Source: Cristatella mucedo | Lineage: Eukaryota; Bryozoa; Phylactolaemata; Cristatellidae | Length of the DNA: 64,000 bases | Assembly (NCBI GenBank): GCA_009760855.2 | Contig: WPIO01000016.1 | Location: forward strand, 4,166,001 to 4,230,000 | Direction of reading: 5' to 3' | Shown: piece after piece, positions 44,336 to 55,852 of the stretch | How the letters are laid out: every line of letters begins with the position of its first letter | Numbering within the stretch: position 1 is the stretch's first letter | Program-made: the position numbers and the translations under genes | Notes under the pieces: generated by a model | Seen by the model: the letters and a program-made list of their open reading frames with translations, nothing else | The model's database searches: none | What the model was told of the DNA's origin: nothing

Positions 44336-46145
44336 ATTCGTTAACGTTTTTTTTATTTTTAAGGATTTATTAATTCAAGAAACTATTATTACGTAAATGA
44401 AGACTCTTGACTCAATTAAAGAAATCTGTGTCAAATGAATGGAGACGTTTTATAACCGTTTACTTACAAAGCATTTTCTGTAGCTCGAAATGCAGGGGTA
44501 ACAAATTGCAAGTGAGAGACAATAATTTTCACTGAGATACTCTAGAGGTTTTGGTGCCAAGTCTTTTGAAACCTAAGCAGATAAAAGTATAAGTTTGCAA
44601 ATATACATTCTTTATCTCTAAAGAAAAACAATTCAGTCATAGCTTACTCATTAATTTCAATAAATACATGTCGCCTGGCAAATTCTCAGCCTGCATATTA
44701 ATAAGATATCTATTTTCTGAAGTATTTATACCTATTTAGCTAACTGCATGAATGCTATCACTTTCGCGGATGATGTATTGAAGGCAAGGATAGCATTTGC
44801 CGTCTATAGTCAAGCGTTTGTAGTTTAAATTCGATTTGATGGTCACCATTTTATATAGATTTAAATCACGAGTTAATCTGTTTGTGACCATTTAGCTAGG
44901 CCCTAAGCTGGCTGCGTTATTTACTGCAAACTATTGAAGAAAATTCTTAAACCTTAAGCCCCTATTGGTACTTTATTCCTTAAGCACACACTGAAACGCA
45001 TTAGCTAGAGCTATCAGCATATCTATTGATGTGGATCAATTCACATTCATAACTTATATATAGTTCGCACAGCTCTCTGTTCAGCCATAAATTATAATTA
45101 GTCAGATAAAACTCCTTCTTTTTTCTGCCTCCGTATTTTCACCAGGGAAACGAGAATTCGGAAAAAAGAAAAGCTTATTGAAACGTAATTATTTTACGTA
45201 TTTATTTTACGCTTATTTTATTAAAATAAACGTAAAGACGCAAAGATGGCACTTTTTACTAAAACCGGCAAAATAAAGCGATAATCAGATACAATTAATG
45301 TCAGAGGAAATTAAAAAGGGTGTCTTGTATCTTCCTTGGCATTATAATTCCTGGATTTTGAATCCGGAAGCTGCAGTAAGACCATCTTAAGCATCTCCTG
45401 TAGGGAAAAAACTAGGTTGATTGCACTTTAAAAGTGAAGAAAGACCGTTCATCAGTCTCGAAAAAGTCCGGTAGGAAGTTTATATATTCAGCATGACCGC
45501 AAATGTTGAGAACGTTACTAGTTTAACAAAATTACGAGGAAGCAATATAATCATATAACTTATAGTGTTTGGCTTTTGAAATAAAATTTCAAAAAAATAG
45601 TATAGGAAATTAAGAAAATCCTAATTTTATAATTACATTATTAATTAAACATTAAAATTCGTTATAGCTAAAATTATTACATGAGGCCATGGTAATGAAA
45701 CTATTATCCGGGAAAATCAAGAGCAAACAGGTAATTTAGTTTCAGATTGATATATTATTTAACATCTGATCAGCAGGAATTACAAGTCAGGCTAATATGC
45801 ATTTAGATGCATGCCTGCCAAAGTATGCCACATATTGACCGCTAGGAATCATCAGAGCCTCTAATGTTTAGACCTACAGGCGGAAGCGTTGAACCCGTAA
45901 ACGAGCCAGATACAATCCCACCATGATCTAACTAATCGAGAAAAAAGATTAACCATACTGGTGTGTGCAATCACGTCAGAAATTACGGCAAAGCTGCAAA
46001 GATGAGTAACATGACTCACGGAAGTACTTCAATGTAGTATGGTATTTTTAAGATGGTTTCATAATTTAATGCAATCGCTATGCCTAAATTAACTCCGTCT
46101 GGTTTAAGCAAATATCCAGGGTTCTGTATAGCGAATTGCAGTACT
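44336..46145. other. Unassigned AT-rich intron sequence
   Basis: 1.8 kb, very AT-rich, with no repeat family, ORF or splice pair that I trust. Confidence 0.5.
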
Positions 46146-46734
46146 ACTTAATTATAACAGGCATGACATAGCGGTGATATGCACTGGGTCAGCATGAAAA
46201 TTTGTTTAGCTGCAGCATGCACAATGCCAGCAGCCATAAACAAACAAAGGACGAATCATACGAACCCAATAAATGCTGTGATAAATATTTGCATTTTAGC
46301 ATGTTCTTAAATTTCAACACGCAAGAAGATGTTGTGATGCAAGTCGGGAGTGAGTTCCAGGCTTTGGGAGCATGCGAACTAAATGCACGGTCTCCAAAGA
46401 ATTTGATTATTGTACGAGGTATTGGTAAACTGTTGGATTCTTAAAAGCGGAAGGAACGATGCTTGGGCTATTGAGGGAGTAGATCTGAGAGATAGACTAG
46501 AGCCAAAGAATGAATGGATCTAAAAGGAGTGACAGAGCCTTTCGGTCATTGCGTTGCTTGACTCGGAATCAGTAGATATTGGCGAGAAGCGATGGGGTGA
46601 GGCAAATGGGACGCTCATGACAGACAAGCCTGGCTGTACAGTGTCGCACCAGCTGTAGTTCGCACATGCTGGAAAACCAGCAAGCAGCGAGGTACAGTGG
46701 GCGAGATAGAATGGGAAAATGCATGGACCAATTT

Positions 46735-46885
46735 AGCCGAGCTGGGTTGGTCCAGCGGTTAAGGTGCTCGCCCCGACTAAGGTCTGGCTGAGGTCGTGGG
46801 CTCGAGCCCTGAGGCATATGTGAAGCGCCCGAATAGAGATTTAGTTCTCTTGGGGCGCTATACAAATGAATTATATATATGAATA
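46735..46885 (+). mobile_element. SINE-B, copy 2, nested in L2-A
   Basis: TTGGTCCAGCGGTTAAGGTG (A box), GTGGGCTCGAGCCCTGAGGC (B box), then GCGCCCGAATAGAGATTTAG, TTCTCTTGGGGCGCTATACA and AATGAATTATATATAT. Nearly identical to copy 1. Confidence 0.85.
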
Positions 46886-47145
46886 ATCCCTGTTTGAGAA
46901 AACATGAATTTTAACACTTTTGCGCAGCTTAAAGTAGGCAGACTTGACCATGAAGCTGATGTGGTCATCAAGTGAAAGTTTGCTTTGGACCACGACGCTT
47001 TGATTTCGTGCAGATTCAACAGGCGATTTGCTGGCAAAGTCAATTTTGAAGGCAAGGTTTTCCCATTTCTGAATCGCGCTTGTTTGTGCTTAACTTTTAA
47101 TTTTGTTTTATAAAAATTAACTTTAGGAAAGTTTGCTGTCTTATT

Positions 47146-47232
47146 ATTATTACAACAATAATAATAATGCATTTGATAAAGCACCCTCAGTGAACTCAAT
47201 CTCTCTCTAGGGGCTTTACATTTGCTGCAAAG
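47146..47232 (-). mobile_element. Short L2-A tail nested in an L2-A copy
   Basis: The plus strand reads TTATTATTATTAC, an (AAT)n stretch, GCATTTGATAAAGCACCCTC, then CTCTCTCTAGGGGCTTTACA and TTTGCTGCAAAGTG: an 87-base, extremely 5'-truncated insertion. The host L2-A sequence resumes at ATCTATGTGCGGATG. TTTGCTG occurs both just before the insertion and at its truncated end. Confidence 0.75.
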
Positions 47233-47749
47233 TGAATCTATGTGCGGATGTCACAAGTACATTCAGTGTAGAGAGTTGATAGGATTCGACGTGCTTGGGG
47301 CCTGGAGGGATCAAAGCCAGCCAACATCTGAGTGTCATCCACATATAAAGCAACCCCTGGGTTGTGCCTGGCAATCACGTTGGCGTGAGGGAGATTACAA
47401 ACCTTGAAAAAAACCGGACTCAACACTGAGCCCTGTAGTGGCCCATCCTTGTTCGTTCATGTCAATTTTCTTGAGCCTGCCACTTAAATAGGAACTTAAA
47501 AATATCGCTGCAGTGCCAGCGATGCCCAAACCAGGTTAGATGTTCTCGAGAAGGACTTGGTTGATTGATAGCATCAATATTCGTGGAAAGATCGAACAAA
47601 GCAAGCAAAGTGACTCTACCGAAGTCTGCATTCTTAATAAAAGTCGTTAAAAGCAAGAAGAAAAGCAAACTTTGTGAAGTGATTAGCTATAAAACCAATC
47701 AAGAATTTAATAGCAAGTTTTGAAGTTTTAATACACCAGTTCGGCTTGT

Positions 47750-48448
47750 GTGCCACTACTCGTTCTAAAATATGTGTAAGCAATTAAAATGTTAAAGCTT
47801 TTCGCTGGTCAGTCCAGCACCTCTTAGTAAATTAGTGCCTTCTAAAACTTGCCAAAAAGAAATCGCAGTTTTTGGCAATCTCTTGTCAGCCTAGTTCTTT
47901 GCTAGTTGATATCTCTTGCTTGAAATATTACGAGTTAAAATTGATCTAATTAAAGCCGAATCTCTCAATATAGTTTCATAACTAATTTTTGTGTCTATAT
48001 TTTAATATTCCGGCACAAAGAAGACGAACACGCTAAGCTTACTATTTTTACTAAATTTTCTCGCTCCCATGGTGAGTGACTCGCCTGAAAATAGAGCTAA
48101 ATAACCGAAGCATTTCCAAAAGTATTATAGGCAAAAGGTGGTGTAGACTAACAGCGGGCAGAGAGAATGTACGAAGAAATTTAAAATTTCATCATTGCAT
48201 ATTTTTCCAAACGCAGCAGAATCAACGAACCAAGGAGAAAGCTATATAATGAAAGACAGCGAGGTTCCACTGCAATTTCTCGAGCCTTGCTAGTCTAATT
48301 GCGATATCCTGCAATAATGTACCGTACATATCGTTCATTTATCAACTATCAGTTATATATACACGATTTTAGAAAGCTTCAGCGATTGCATAGCTTCATG
48401 ATTTTCAGTGGCTAAGTGAACCCACCCTGTATTCGGGAATTAAAACTT
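47750..48448. other. Unassigned intron sequence
   Basis: AT-rich, nothing recognised. It ends at the donor of the exon 48451-48554. Confidence 0.45.
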
Positions 48449-48450
48449 AC

Positions 48451-48554
48451 TAGCGTTCCCCCTCCGGCTCGCCTTCGGTGATGATGCCGTACAGCAACTG
48501 GCAGGCACTGCTGAAAGAGTCTGTCGGACAGTCGACGTAGCGAATAAGTACTGC
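48451..48554 (-). CDS. USP-like gene, exon upstream of the Cys-box exon
   Basis: A 104-base exon between TATTCTTGCATTCACAG and GTAAGTTTTAA, both strong. It reads (A/-)VLIRYVDCPTDSFSSACQ, then LLYGIITEGEPEGER plus TA, which with the first base of 37918-38074 makes Tyr. A second acceptor AG lies four bases inside (CAGGCAG). Using it (start 48550) gives the phase needed by the exon at 48872-48956. The other two frames are also open but join no neighbour. No domain is recognised; it belongs to the region in front of the USP domain. Confidence 0.6.
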
Positions 48555-48871
48555 CTGTGAATGCAAGAATAATATCTTCAGACTCAATATAGGTCATAAT
48601 AAGACGTTTGCAACGACACACAAAAAAAATTTCTTTCGTGATGTCGTATCTCCTAAATTTATAAGAGGAGTCGTGCCAATTGAATCTCAAAAATGTGTTC
48701 AGTATTAGGACTCCGAAACCATAGGATTAAGGCCCATTCACAAGGATTAAGTAAATTCTGGGAGTAGAAAAAACTAGTATTTGAGCTCGCTTTCAGTCTA
48801 AAGTCACAGAAATAGTAAGTTCAGATGGGAATAACTTTTCTTAACTGGCACCATGCGAATAAACTTACAAC

Positions 48872-48956
48872 CTGCACAAAATTCGAGGTGGTTTAGAGAT
48901 ACCGATAGGCGAATCGAATCCGGCGAGCACTGTACGAAGCTAATTCCTGATGACGA
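48872..48956 (-). CDS. USP-like gene, exon in the N-terminal region
   Basis: Preceded by an excellent pyrimidine tract and acceptor (CTTTCCTTTCCCCTACCC, then ATTTATTTTGTACAG). Only one frame is open: SSSGISFVQCSPDSIR, then LSVSLNHLEFCA plus one base. Two donors are possible, GTTGTAAG after CAG (exon end 48872) or GTAAGTTT three bases later (48869); both leave phase 1. The intron to 48554 is about 315 bases. No family is recognised. Confidence 0.5.
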
Positions 48957-49635
48957 CTGTACAAAATAAATGGGTAGGGGAAAGGAAAGGAAAGACGAAT
49001 TTAAATTCTGCTTGTCCCTCACTGTGGTGCTAATGTAGATCTACAAATAATAGTTCAATGTAGCAGCTGTGAAATTCACGACAGGCTAGTTAAGCAGCAA
49101 ACTTGTGCACCGACTCTATTGCTCTTTTAGTGTGCAAGCAGAGCGAGCTGAATTCAGCGGGTGGGAAAATGAGCAGGATTGTCATTGCAAAGTTGTGCAC
49201 CAGGCACCAGTGGTTTCCTCTCTTGGTCACGTGGTCGGTGACCGGAAATGCCTCAGCCGCACGACATACTTGGTACCGTAACGTAAGGAATCGCCAGGGA
49301 GAGGTCACCTTCATTGTATTCGGATATCCTGCTCAGATCCCTTTACCCAATAATTTGATCACTTTGACGAAGCTTATGAAAAAGGAAAGCTGTCAGCCCA
49401 ATCAGATGCCCATCACAAACAGGATGCTCTTTCAGAAGCAACGTCCTACCCTAGATACAAGTCAGTCTCTCTTCGACACGCATATTTTAACTTGGACTAG
49501 TAATCCAACTTACAATTTTAAGTTAACTAGTTTTAACTAGTGAAAAGACGGTTTTCCCTTTTTTCCTGCTGCATCCCACAAAAGCCACAGTCTTTTTTGA
49601 TTGCCCATGTAAGTAAAATTGGATAATTAATGTGT
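48957..49635. other. Intron sequence with an unexplained plus-strand ORF
   Basis: A plus-strand ORF of 145 codons (49103-49540) contains VRNRQGEVTFIVFGYP and PNNLITLTKLMKKESC, but no domain, splice site or repeat match was found; a minus-strand ORF overlaps it. It lies in the intron between 48956 and 52302, antisense to the gene. Confidence 0.3.
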
Positions 49636-49639
49636 CTTT

Positions 49640-50430
49640 TTTATCGTTTTACCCATTTAAATTCAACCTTAAAGCTAGCTCCTGCGACTCTATCGCTGAC
49701 GATAATAGCACCCTCTATTATTAAAGAACTGCGCTCATTTTATTACATGCCGGTCTCGTTCAACCTACAGCTTCTGCCCTCCACCGCATCGGAAATCCTC
49801 TGTGAACCACGAAACCCTAAAGAACTTTGATGTCGATTCTATCAGTGCGGAAATATCCTCTTCGTCCATGGTGCTGATTCCCGTTGCTACCTGTCACCAT
49901 TAATAAAACGATACAACATGACCCTTCCTGAGGTGCTTCACGAGTTTTCGACTGTGACTAAGCGAAATACGCCCGCTCGCCCAGAAGGCCTATGGTTTAC
50001 TGCAGTCACTAAACTAGCTGGGTCTACTGAGCTTAACAAAGCCTACAAATGATCAGGATTGACTATCAATCGTCAACCAAACAAAGACGACTGTCGTTCT
50101 TACCAGTTCATCCTAGCAAAGGCCATGTATAGCTTTTAGGAAAGTATTGCTTAACGACTGAGGTATAAGTAAAAGAAATACATTTTTCTACCATCAATCA
50201 TCACCTTAACCACTCCCTGGTTAGCTTCTTACCTAGTGATCCCTGTGGTGACCCAGCCGATCGCTTCATTAGCTTCTTGTCACCAAGGTAAACAAGATCA
50301 GAGAGTCAGTCCCTAGGTTGCAACATCTCTAGACTCTTTTCTCTCAATTACATCGATACAGGACTCGTATCACTTGATTCCGGGCACTTACTCGACCTGT
50401 ACATTCAAGGAGGCCACGAGTAAGCGTAAT
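49640..50430 (+). mobile_element. L2-A endonuclease-to-linker fragment
   Basis: YYMPVSFNLQLLPSTASEIL corresponds to LSDYMQISFSLK at the end of the endonuclease of the 38.9 kb copy. It is followed by YNMTLPEVLHEFSTVTKR, PARPEGLWFTAVTKLAG and SLPSDPCGDPADRFISFL. Truncated before the RT. Confidence 0.75.
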
Positions 50431-50759
50431 TCTGACATTCATCTCCAAGTCAAACAAGGCTACTGGCTCTCGAGAACATATCCCCATGTGTCCTAATTAG
50501 TAGAAGTATTGACGCTCTACGTAAACATAACTAATATAATAAATACAATAACTTTTGTTAACATGTCATTTAAATAGATTTTCCACGCAAGATTAGCCTC
50601 AGACGTTGTTCCTTGAAGTTCAAAAAGGTTGCTTTTAAGATATCCATAAAGACAGAAATTGTAGACCTGGATAATTAGAGCAACTTCCACCAATTCTCCC
50701 TACATCTGGTCTATTATCAACACTAGAACAAGTACTGGTAAACCAGATAGAATCTAATT

Positions 50760-51190
50760 AAAATATTAAACCTATTAAGTAAGCTACAACCAAGCAAAGA
50801 GTTACGAGATACCTATACTGCAGTGCTTCCTCGGGTGATCTGTTTTTGCTCACGTCAATACTCTGGAGTCTGCAACTAAGATAGTAACTGAACCATTTCA
50901 GTGCAGTAACATAATACTCAGGTGGTTATGCTCGAGAAAAACTTAGTGGTCAATACCGAAAGCTGTAAAATGAACCAGTAGGACAAACAGATAGCCTGTA
51001 CCTATGTTTTCATTCCCGAGAAGGTCTTAACGCTCAAAGCAGGGCTGACTTTTTAAAATTATTAGCTATAACACCAAACCGTAACTTACCAGCAATGTTT
51101 TAAATCTCAAAATGTGAGTTCAGCAGATCTGCCATGACTCTTTACAGTGTCTTTAATCGGGACGGTAGTTGTAAGTCTGGGCGGCCTTTG
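50760..51190 (-). mobile_element. L2-A RT fragment
   Basis: Aligns with the reverse-strand RT region at 47430-47745: CAGTGCTTCCTCGGGTGATC, ACTCTGGAGTCTGCAACTAA, TGCTCGAGAAAAACTTAG and AAAATTATTAGCTATAACAC. Highly decayed. Confidence 0.7.
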
Positions 51191-51224
51191 CTCGAGCTTT
51201 CTCGATCTAGTGATGCCTTTATGA

Positions 51225-51560
51225 TTAGTAATATAATATAATAATAATATTGCACTTGATAAAGCGCCCTCAGAGAACTTAATCTCTTTCTAGGCGCTTT
51301 AAATTTGCTGCAAAGTGATACGCAATAGAATAGTAAGTAAAATCATGCTTGAAAAACAAACAAAATGAATAACATGGTTAGGGGTTACATGCACTGGGTC
51401 AGCATGCAAATGTGGTTAGTGGCAGCATGAACAGTGTCAGCACGCATAAGCACATCGAGGACGAATCACAAGGACCCACTAAATGCTGTCCTAAATAGGT
51501 ATGTTTTTAAGTTTCTTTTAAATGTAGCCTCGTTCCAACCTTCTTAAAGGTTCTGGAATA
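51225..51560 (-). mobile_element. L2-A 3' end copy, well preserved
   Basis: The plus strand begins AATAATATTGCACTTGATAA, then AGCGCCCTCAGAGAACTTAA, TCTCTTTCTAGGCGCTTTAA and ACATGCACTGGGTCAGCATG, running to about 51560. One of the best versions of the tail. Confidence 0.85.
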
Positions 51561-51914
51561 CAATCTCTGGATAATGACATATCTATATCTTTTATTAGTC
51601 CCTGCAGCGGCAGATCAATAGATCGTATAGGCTGGGCAGTGGAAATATGGTCTAGAGGACTAGTTATCTTCTTGATTTTGATATGAGCTTTGGGGTTTTT
51701 AGAACTGGGAATAGAAACTGTTCGCTCTCACGTTGAGCAGTTTTTCAGATTTTATTTTTCTCGCATAATCCGGCTAGTTTTTCAAGCCACATTAAACTCC
51801 TGCGACAAAGCTGATATGTCTTTGGTAGAAAAATCCACGAAAACTAATATTATTTCATTTTGAGTATTAAGAAATTGTAAATACATCTGAAAAATGTCGC
51901 GGCCTATTCCACAT

Positions 51915-51940
51915 ATTCTCTCTCTCTCTCTCTCTCTGCA
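51915..51940. repeat. Short (CT)n run
   Basis: About ten CT dinucleotides. Confidence 0.9.
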
Positions 51941-52301
51941 TCACAAAAACACAATATTGTGGTCACGTGCTTTTTGATCACCTGATTTCAGCTAGTCAGT
52001 TAATCACTGAAGTTGGGGACACTTCCATAGTTTTTACAATAGAGAATATGAGATAAACCAAGTAAAATAAAGTGGAGCATAAAGAGGCAATTACTTTAAA
52101 AGCAAGCATGACTAATCAAATCAAATCTGATAGCTGAAAAATTTATTCACACGATTACGACATTTTTCAACGGACCACTGCGCAGAATGTTCAGCCGTTG
52201 GTCCGATTACATATGCTTCTAACGCATTAACTGGCTGACAATTAATATGAATTGTGTGAGCTCAACTCACATAGTCTTAGTATGCTTGCTTGGCTTGTTA
52301 C

Positions 52302-52471
52302 CTGCATAATAAACTGAATTCTCTGTTGATTCAAAATTGATTCAATAGTGGAGTTGACTAATTCCAGCCTCAGAAATTTTGGTGAATTCAAGTTGAATTG
52401 AACTCCCCATAAAATGATAGGAAGATTCTTCGGAAGATTATACTGCTTTAGTAGGTGCAGCTCCAACTGAG
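52302..52471 (-). CDS. USP-like gene, most 5' confident exon
   Basis: Acceptor TATAACTTTTTTCAG, donor GTAACAAGC after TTATGCAG. A second acceptor AG lies five bases inside (CAGCTCAG); starting at 52466 gives 55 full codons. It reads LELHLLKQYNLPKNLPIILW, GVQFNLNSPKFLRLELVN, STIESILNQQRIQFIMQ and ends at phase 0, matching the start of 48872-48956. The composition suggests a helical segment. No domain is recognised. No start codon was identified, so more exons probably lie upstream. Confidence 0.6.
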
Positions 52472-52919
52472 CTGAAAAAAGTTATAAAGACCGGTTACAA
52501 TTAGGAGAATGGATGTTATCGCTCTTGAGACTTTGCTCGCTTGCCTAACTAATTAATTTGCTTAAATTCCAGCTCAGCAAAGTCTGCTCTCAATACAACA
52601 ACAGTAGTATTGGAACTCTGGGTAACGTCTGTAATCTTAGCCACGGCCACCATTTACAGGAATCATCAGCCAGTGGTAAATGTAGGTTAATGAGTTTGAC
52701 GTAAGGTTATATACTACACCAGTACTATTTATAAAGTTTGAAACTTGAACCATATATCAGAAGCCGATTTCATCTGATTCTTAAACAGCAAAGTATTGCT
52801 GCTACCAGAAACTCACTCTTGCTCAATCGCGCGCACCCTCTCTCTGCCTCACCCTGTGCCTCTGCCTATATTTATGTAGCTGTCTCTGTTTGTCTCGCTC
52901 TGTCTCTCTCTTCGTTTGT

Positions 52920-53160
<241 letters not shown>

Positions 53161-53559
53161 GGCTGTTCCCTTTGAGCATTTTTCTTCAGGCTGTTTCTCA
53201 AACTTTGCTCACATCCTAGTTTTGGTTGTGTATAAGTTTTTGAAAAAACTCCGGCCCTTATATATACTATACATTTATTGAGTGGCTGCAGCACAAACTT
53301 TATTAGTGAATCTTAGGTAGCTTAGGCTGCTTCTCTTATCCTTAAACCCACTGTCAGTGACATCTAAAATAGGTAGACTTCAAGTAGTGAGGCAAATACA
53401 AAGACATCATAGGAAACAATGGTATATATCATCATATAGGAAACAATGGTGTTGTACGGTTGAATTTCTATTCAATTTGTATTAGGAGTACACTTCCAGA
53501 TACTGTGCTAAGCCATGAGATCTACTTATATTTACTAGCTTAAGTTGTATCCTCAAGTG

Positions 53560-53960
53560 GCCATACATAATAATCAAGACCGGCCCTTACGTAATTCCTC
53601 CTGTGACGCCTGCCCATAATGTGGGCGTGCTATTACCTAATGACTGCTCAGTGGATGACTTCATTGCCTCCTTTTCTGATTGACTCTGCCTTTACTCCAC
53701 AACTTCTTTAAGTAGTTACCTGCTTAGACGAGAGTATGCCAGACAAACTAGCTCCAGCTTTGGTGATATAACGTTTAGGTTATTCCAGCTCCCATTATTC
53801 AGGATCCCCCTCCATTGATCATCGTCATCCCACACCAAACTTGGCAGCTTTTCTAGAACCTTGTTAACAGCATCACTTCATCGCACACCAATTCTGCGTC
53901 GGCCACACTGGCTCTCTAGAATCATCGAATCGAGATCCTCTCTATGACGTGCAGGCTGTA
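53560..53960 (-). mobile_element. Decayed non-LTR fragment, RTE-like C-terminal region
   Basis: Minus-strand phrases CGRRRIGVR, SDAVNKVLEKLPS and WDDDDQWRGILNNGSWN resemble the C-terminal segment of RTE/BovB-type endonuclease-reverse transcriptases, where a basic GRPxxRWxDxVxKDL phrase is followed by DRxxWR. A stop interrupts it. It resembles none of the three L2-type families in the window. Confidence 0.35.
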
Positions 53961-54299
53961 TCAGTTGCTTGCACCGGGCTACCTGACAGACTTACGTGTT
54001 CGTTCGTTGTGCATCAGTGTAAGATGCTTCTAAGGTTTCAGTCATCTTGCCTTCCTTTGCACTAAATCAGAATCGCCTGACGACGATCATGCTTCAGTTT
54101 TCATGCAGACATAGTCTGGAACTCGCTTCTGACTTCACGTATATGCTGACGCTGCTTTAGATAAGGGGTCGGCAAATCTTTCGGGCTACAAGGTCAAGGC
54201 GAGACTAATCTATTTCAACCAGATTTAGCTATGTTCTTTGAACTTGCCTATTTTCTGCTGTAAAATTCGCATACTTAAAATTAATGAAAGTAGCAATTA

Positions 54300-55070
54300 C
54301 AATACATTTGTAGAACGCCTTCGGAGAAATTAAATCTCTTTCAAATCACATTAAATGATTTGTTGATGAACCATGGTCAAAATTGTTAGTTGTAACATGG
54401 AGATAGCATTAGGGTGATATTTAAATTTTCCACATTTACGTGTGGTTAATAGCAGTATGCACACTATCAGCATCCATAAGCAAGTAAATGCCAAACAGCA
54501 ATTAAACCCCGATTGCTATATAAAGACAGTTGCATTTGTATTTGAGTTGCAGACATTCTTACAGGATATTAAAAATTCCTAGAACAATTTATATCTAGGA
54601 TCCCTGTATCTAAGCAAGCTTTAGTTTTAGCAATTTTAAGTATCTTAAAAAAGTTACACGTTGCTATAGAGCTTATTTGACATTCTAGTTTGCCAGGGAA
54701 ACTCGGAACAGTACACCTACATTCCATGCAGATGCAAAAGGAGATATGCTGGCAAACCAATATTTATCGAAAAGCTTTCCAATGCCAATGCCACACTTAC
54801 TTCACCTATGACTAGCAAGTTAGATTTATCATAATTAAATCTGAGAAAGTTTGCTGCCATCCATATGTAGATGTCAGACATATATGCACCGAGAAAACTG
54901 AGAGAGTCCATTATGCAGTAGGGCTGGTGGGATCAAAGCAATTGTATACCTGAGCTCCAAGTGCATATAAGTAAACCACTAGATTGTGCTTGGCGATCTT
55001 ATCGGTGAAAGGGGGAGTATAAACTGCTAAGGGAAGCAGACTGGTACTTTCTTGCCAATGCTCATGTGTC
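54300..55070 (-). mobile_element. L2-A copy with internal deletion
   Basis: 3' tail remnant at 54300-54360, 3' UTR to about 54500, then a jump to the pre-C-terminal region. At 54717-54911 the reverse reading is SDIYIWMAANFLRFNYDKSN, the helix after RT in L2 elements (usual form DIxxWMxxNFLKLNxDKTE). It ends near 55070 past the degenerate catalytic region. Confidence 0.8.
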
Positions 55071-55717
55071 TATTTATGGGTTCAGCTGGTCTGCTTTAAA
55101 TCATTTCACTGACCTTGACCTGGAACGGTGAAAGGGAGACTGAACGGAAGCTGCACACGTTCTCTTGGTCTTCTGTTACTTTCTTAATTTTTGGCTTAAC
55201 TGCAGCCTTTTTAAAAAGGACGCAACCCAATTTGAAGCTAAGGAAATAATTATTATGTTATTTACGAAACATAAGCAGCTGTATTCAGTACAGGTTACTC
55301 GACTAAGATCCATAAAGTCGGCCCTTCCGACACTTCTCTTGCGTGCTTAGCATTTTGGTAGCAGCCTTACATTTAGTCGTTTGCTTTGTCGTGCTTGTCT
55401 TAGCATTTTAACGTCCGCGCCACTGTTTTTAATTAAAGATTCTTTCGCGATTAGTTGTAAACATCTTGATTTAAAATAGGCTTTCTTAGGCATCTGTATG
55501 AGCGAGTATTTAATGTACAATCACTAATAAAGGCTGCAGCTACGAAATATTGGATTACACTTTGCTACCATGCAGTCTGGTTTGGCTTCGTATATATGGC
55601 TACCAAAGCCAGACAGGAGTAATACGGGCACCATCCGTGCATTGTTCTTATCAATTTCATACTATCGATCAGCAATTGATTCTTGAGCATTTCTCATCTC
55701 GTCTAGGTATCACTGAC

Positions 55718-55852
55718 ACTCCACTCCAGTGGTTAGGCTGCTCTCCCGGAACAAAATTTAGCCGAGGTCGTACGCTCTAGCCCCGTAGGTTATATCAAGC
55801 GATTGAATAGAGATCAAGTTTAGCTAGGGCCCTATCATACCAGATTGTGTTG
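55718..55852 (+). mobile_element. SINE-B, copy 3, diverged
   Basis: CACTCCAGTGGTTAGGCTGC (A-box region), GAGGTCGTACGCTCTAGCCC (B-box region), then AGCGATTGAATAGAGATCAA and GTTTAGCTAGGGCCCTATC. Recognisable but decayed. Confidence 0.6.

Larger units (their letters stand above)
46150..47745 (-). mobile_element. L2-A copy interrupted by two insertions
   Basis: Minus-strand L2-A from the 3' UTR (GTGATATGCACTGGGTCAGC) through the C-terminal part (GAGTGAGTTCCAGGCTTTGG) to the RT. At 47240-47430 the RT reads GVALYVDDTQMLAGFDPSRP, with the catalytic YVDDT box, and upstream parts run to about 47745. The copy is split by a SINE-B at 46735-46885 and by a short L2-A tail at 47146-47232. Its flanks continue on each side in the order seen in the uninterrupted copies at 10545 and 60620. 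Confidence 0.8.

Noticed and set aside
49103-49540. 145-codon plus-strand ORF
   Set aside because: No recognisable domain, and antisense within an intron; left as unassigned.
52560-52640. Minus-strand ATG reading MVAVAKITDVTQSSN as a first exon of the USP-like gene
   Set aside because: No acceptable donor in frame; plus-strand splice-like sites overlap it; kept out for lack of evidence.
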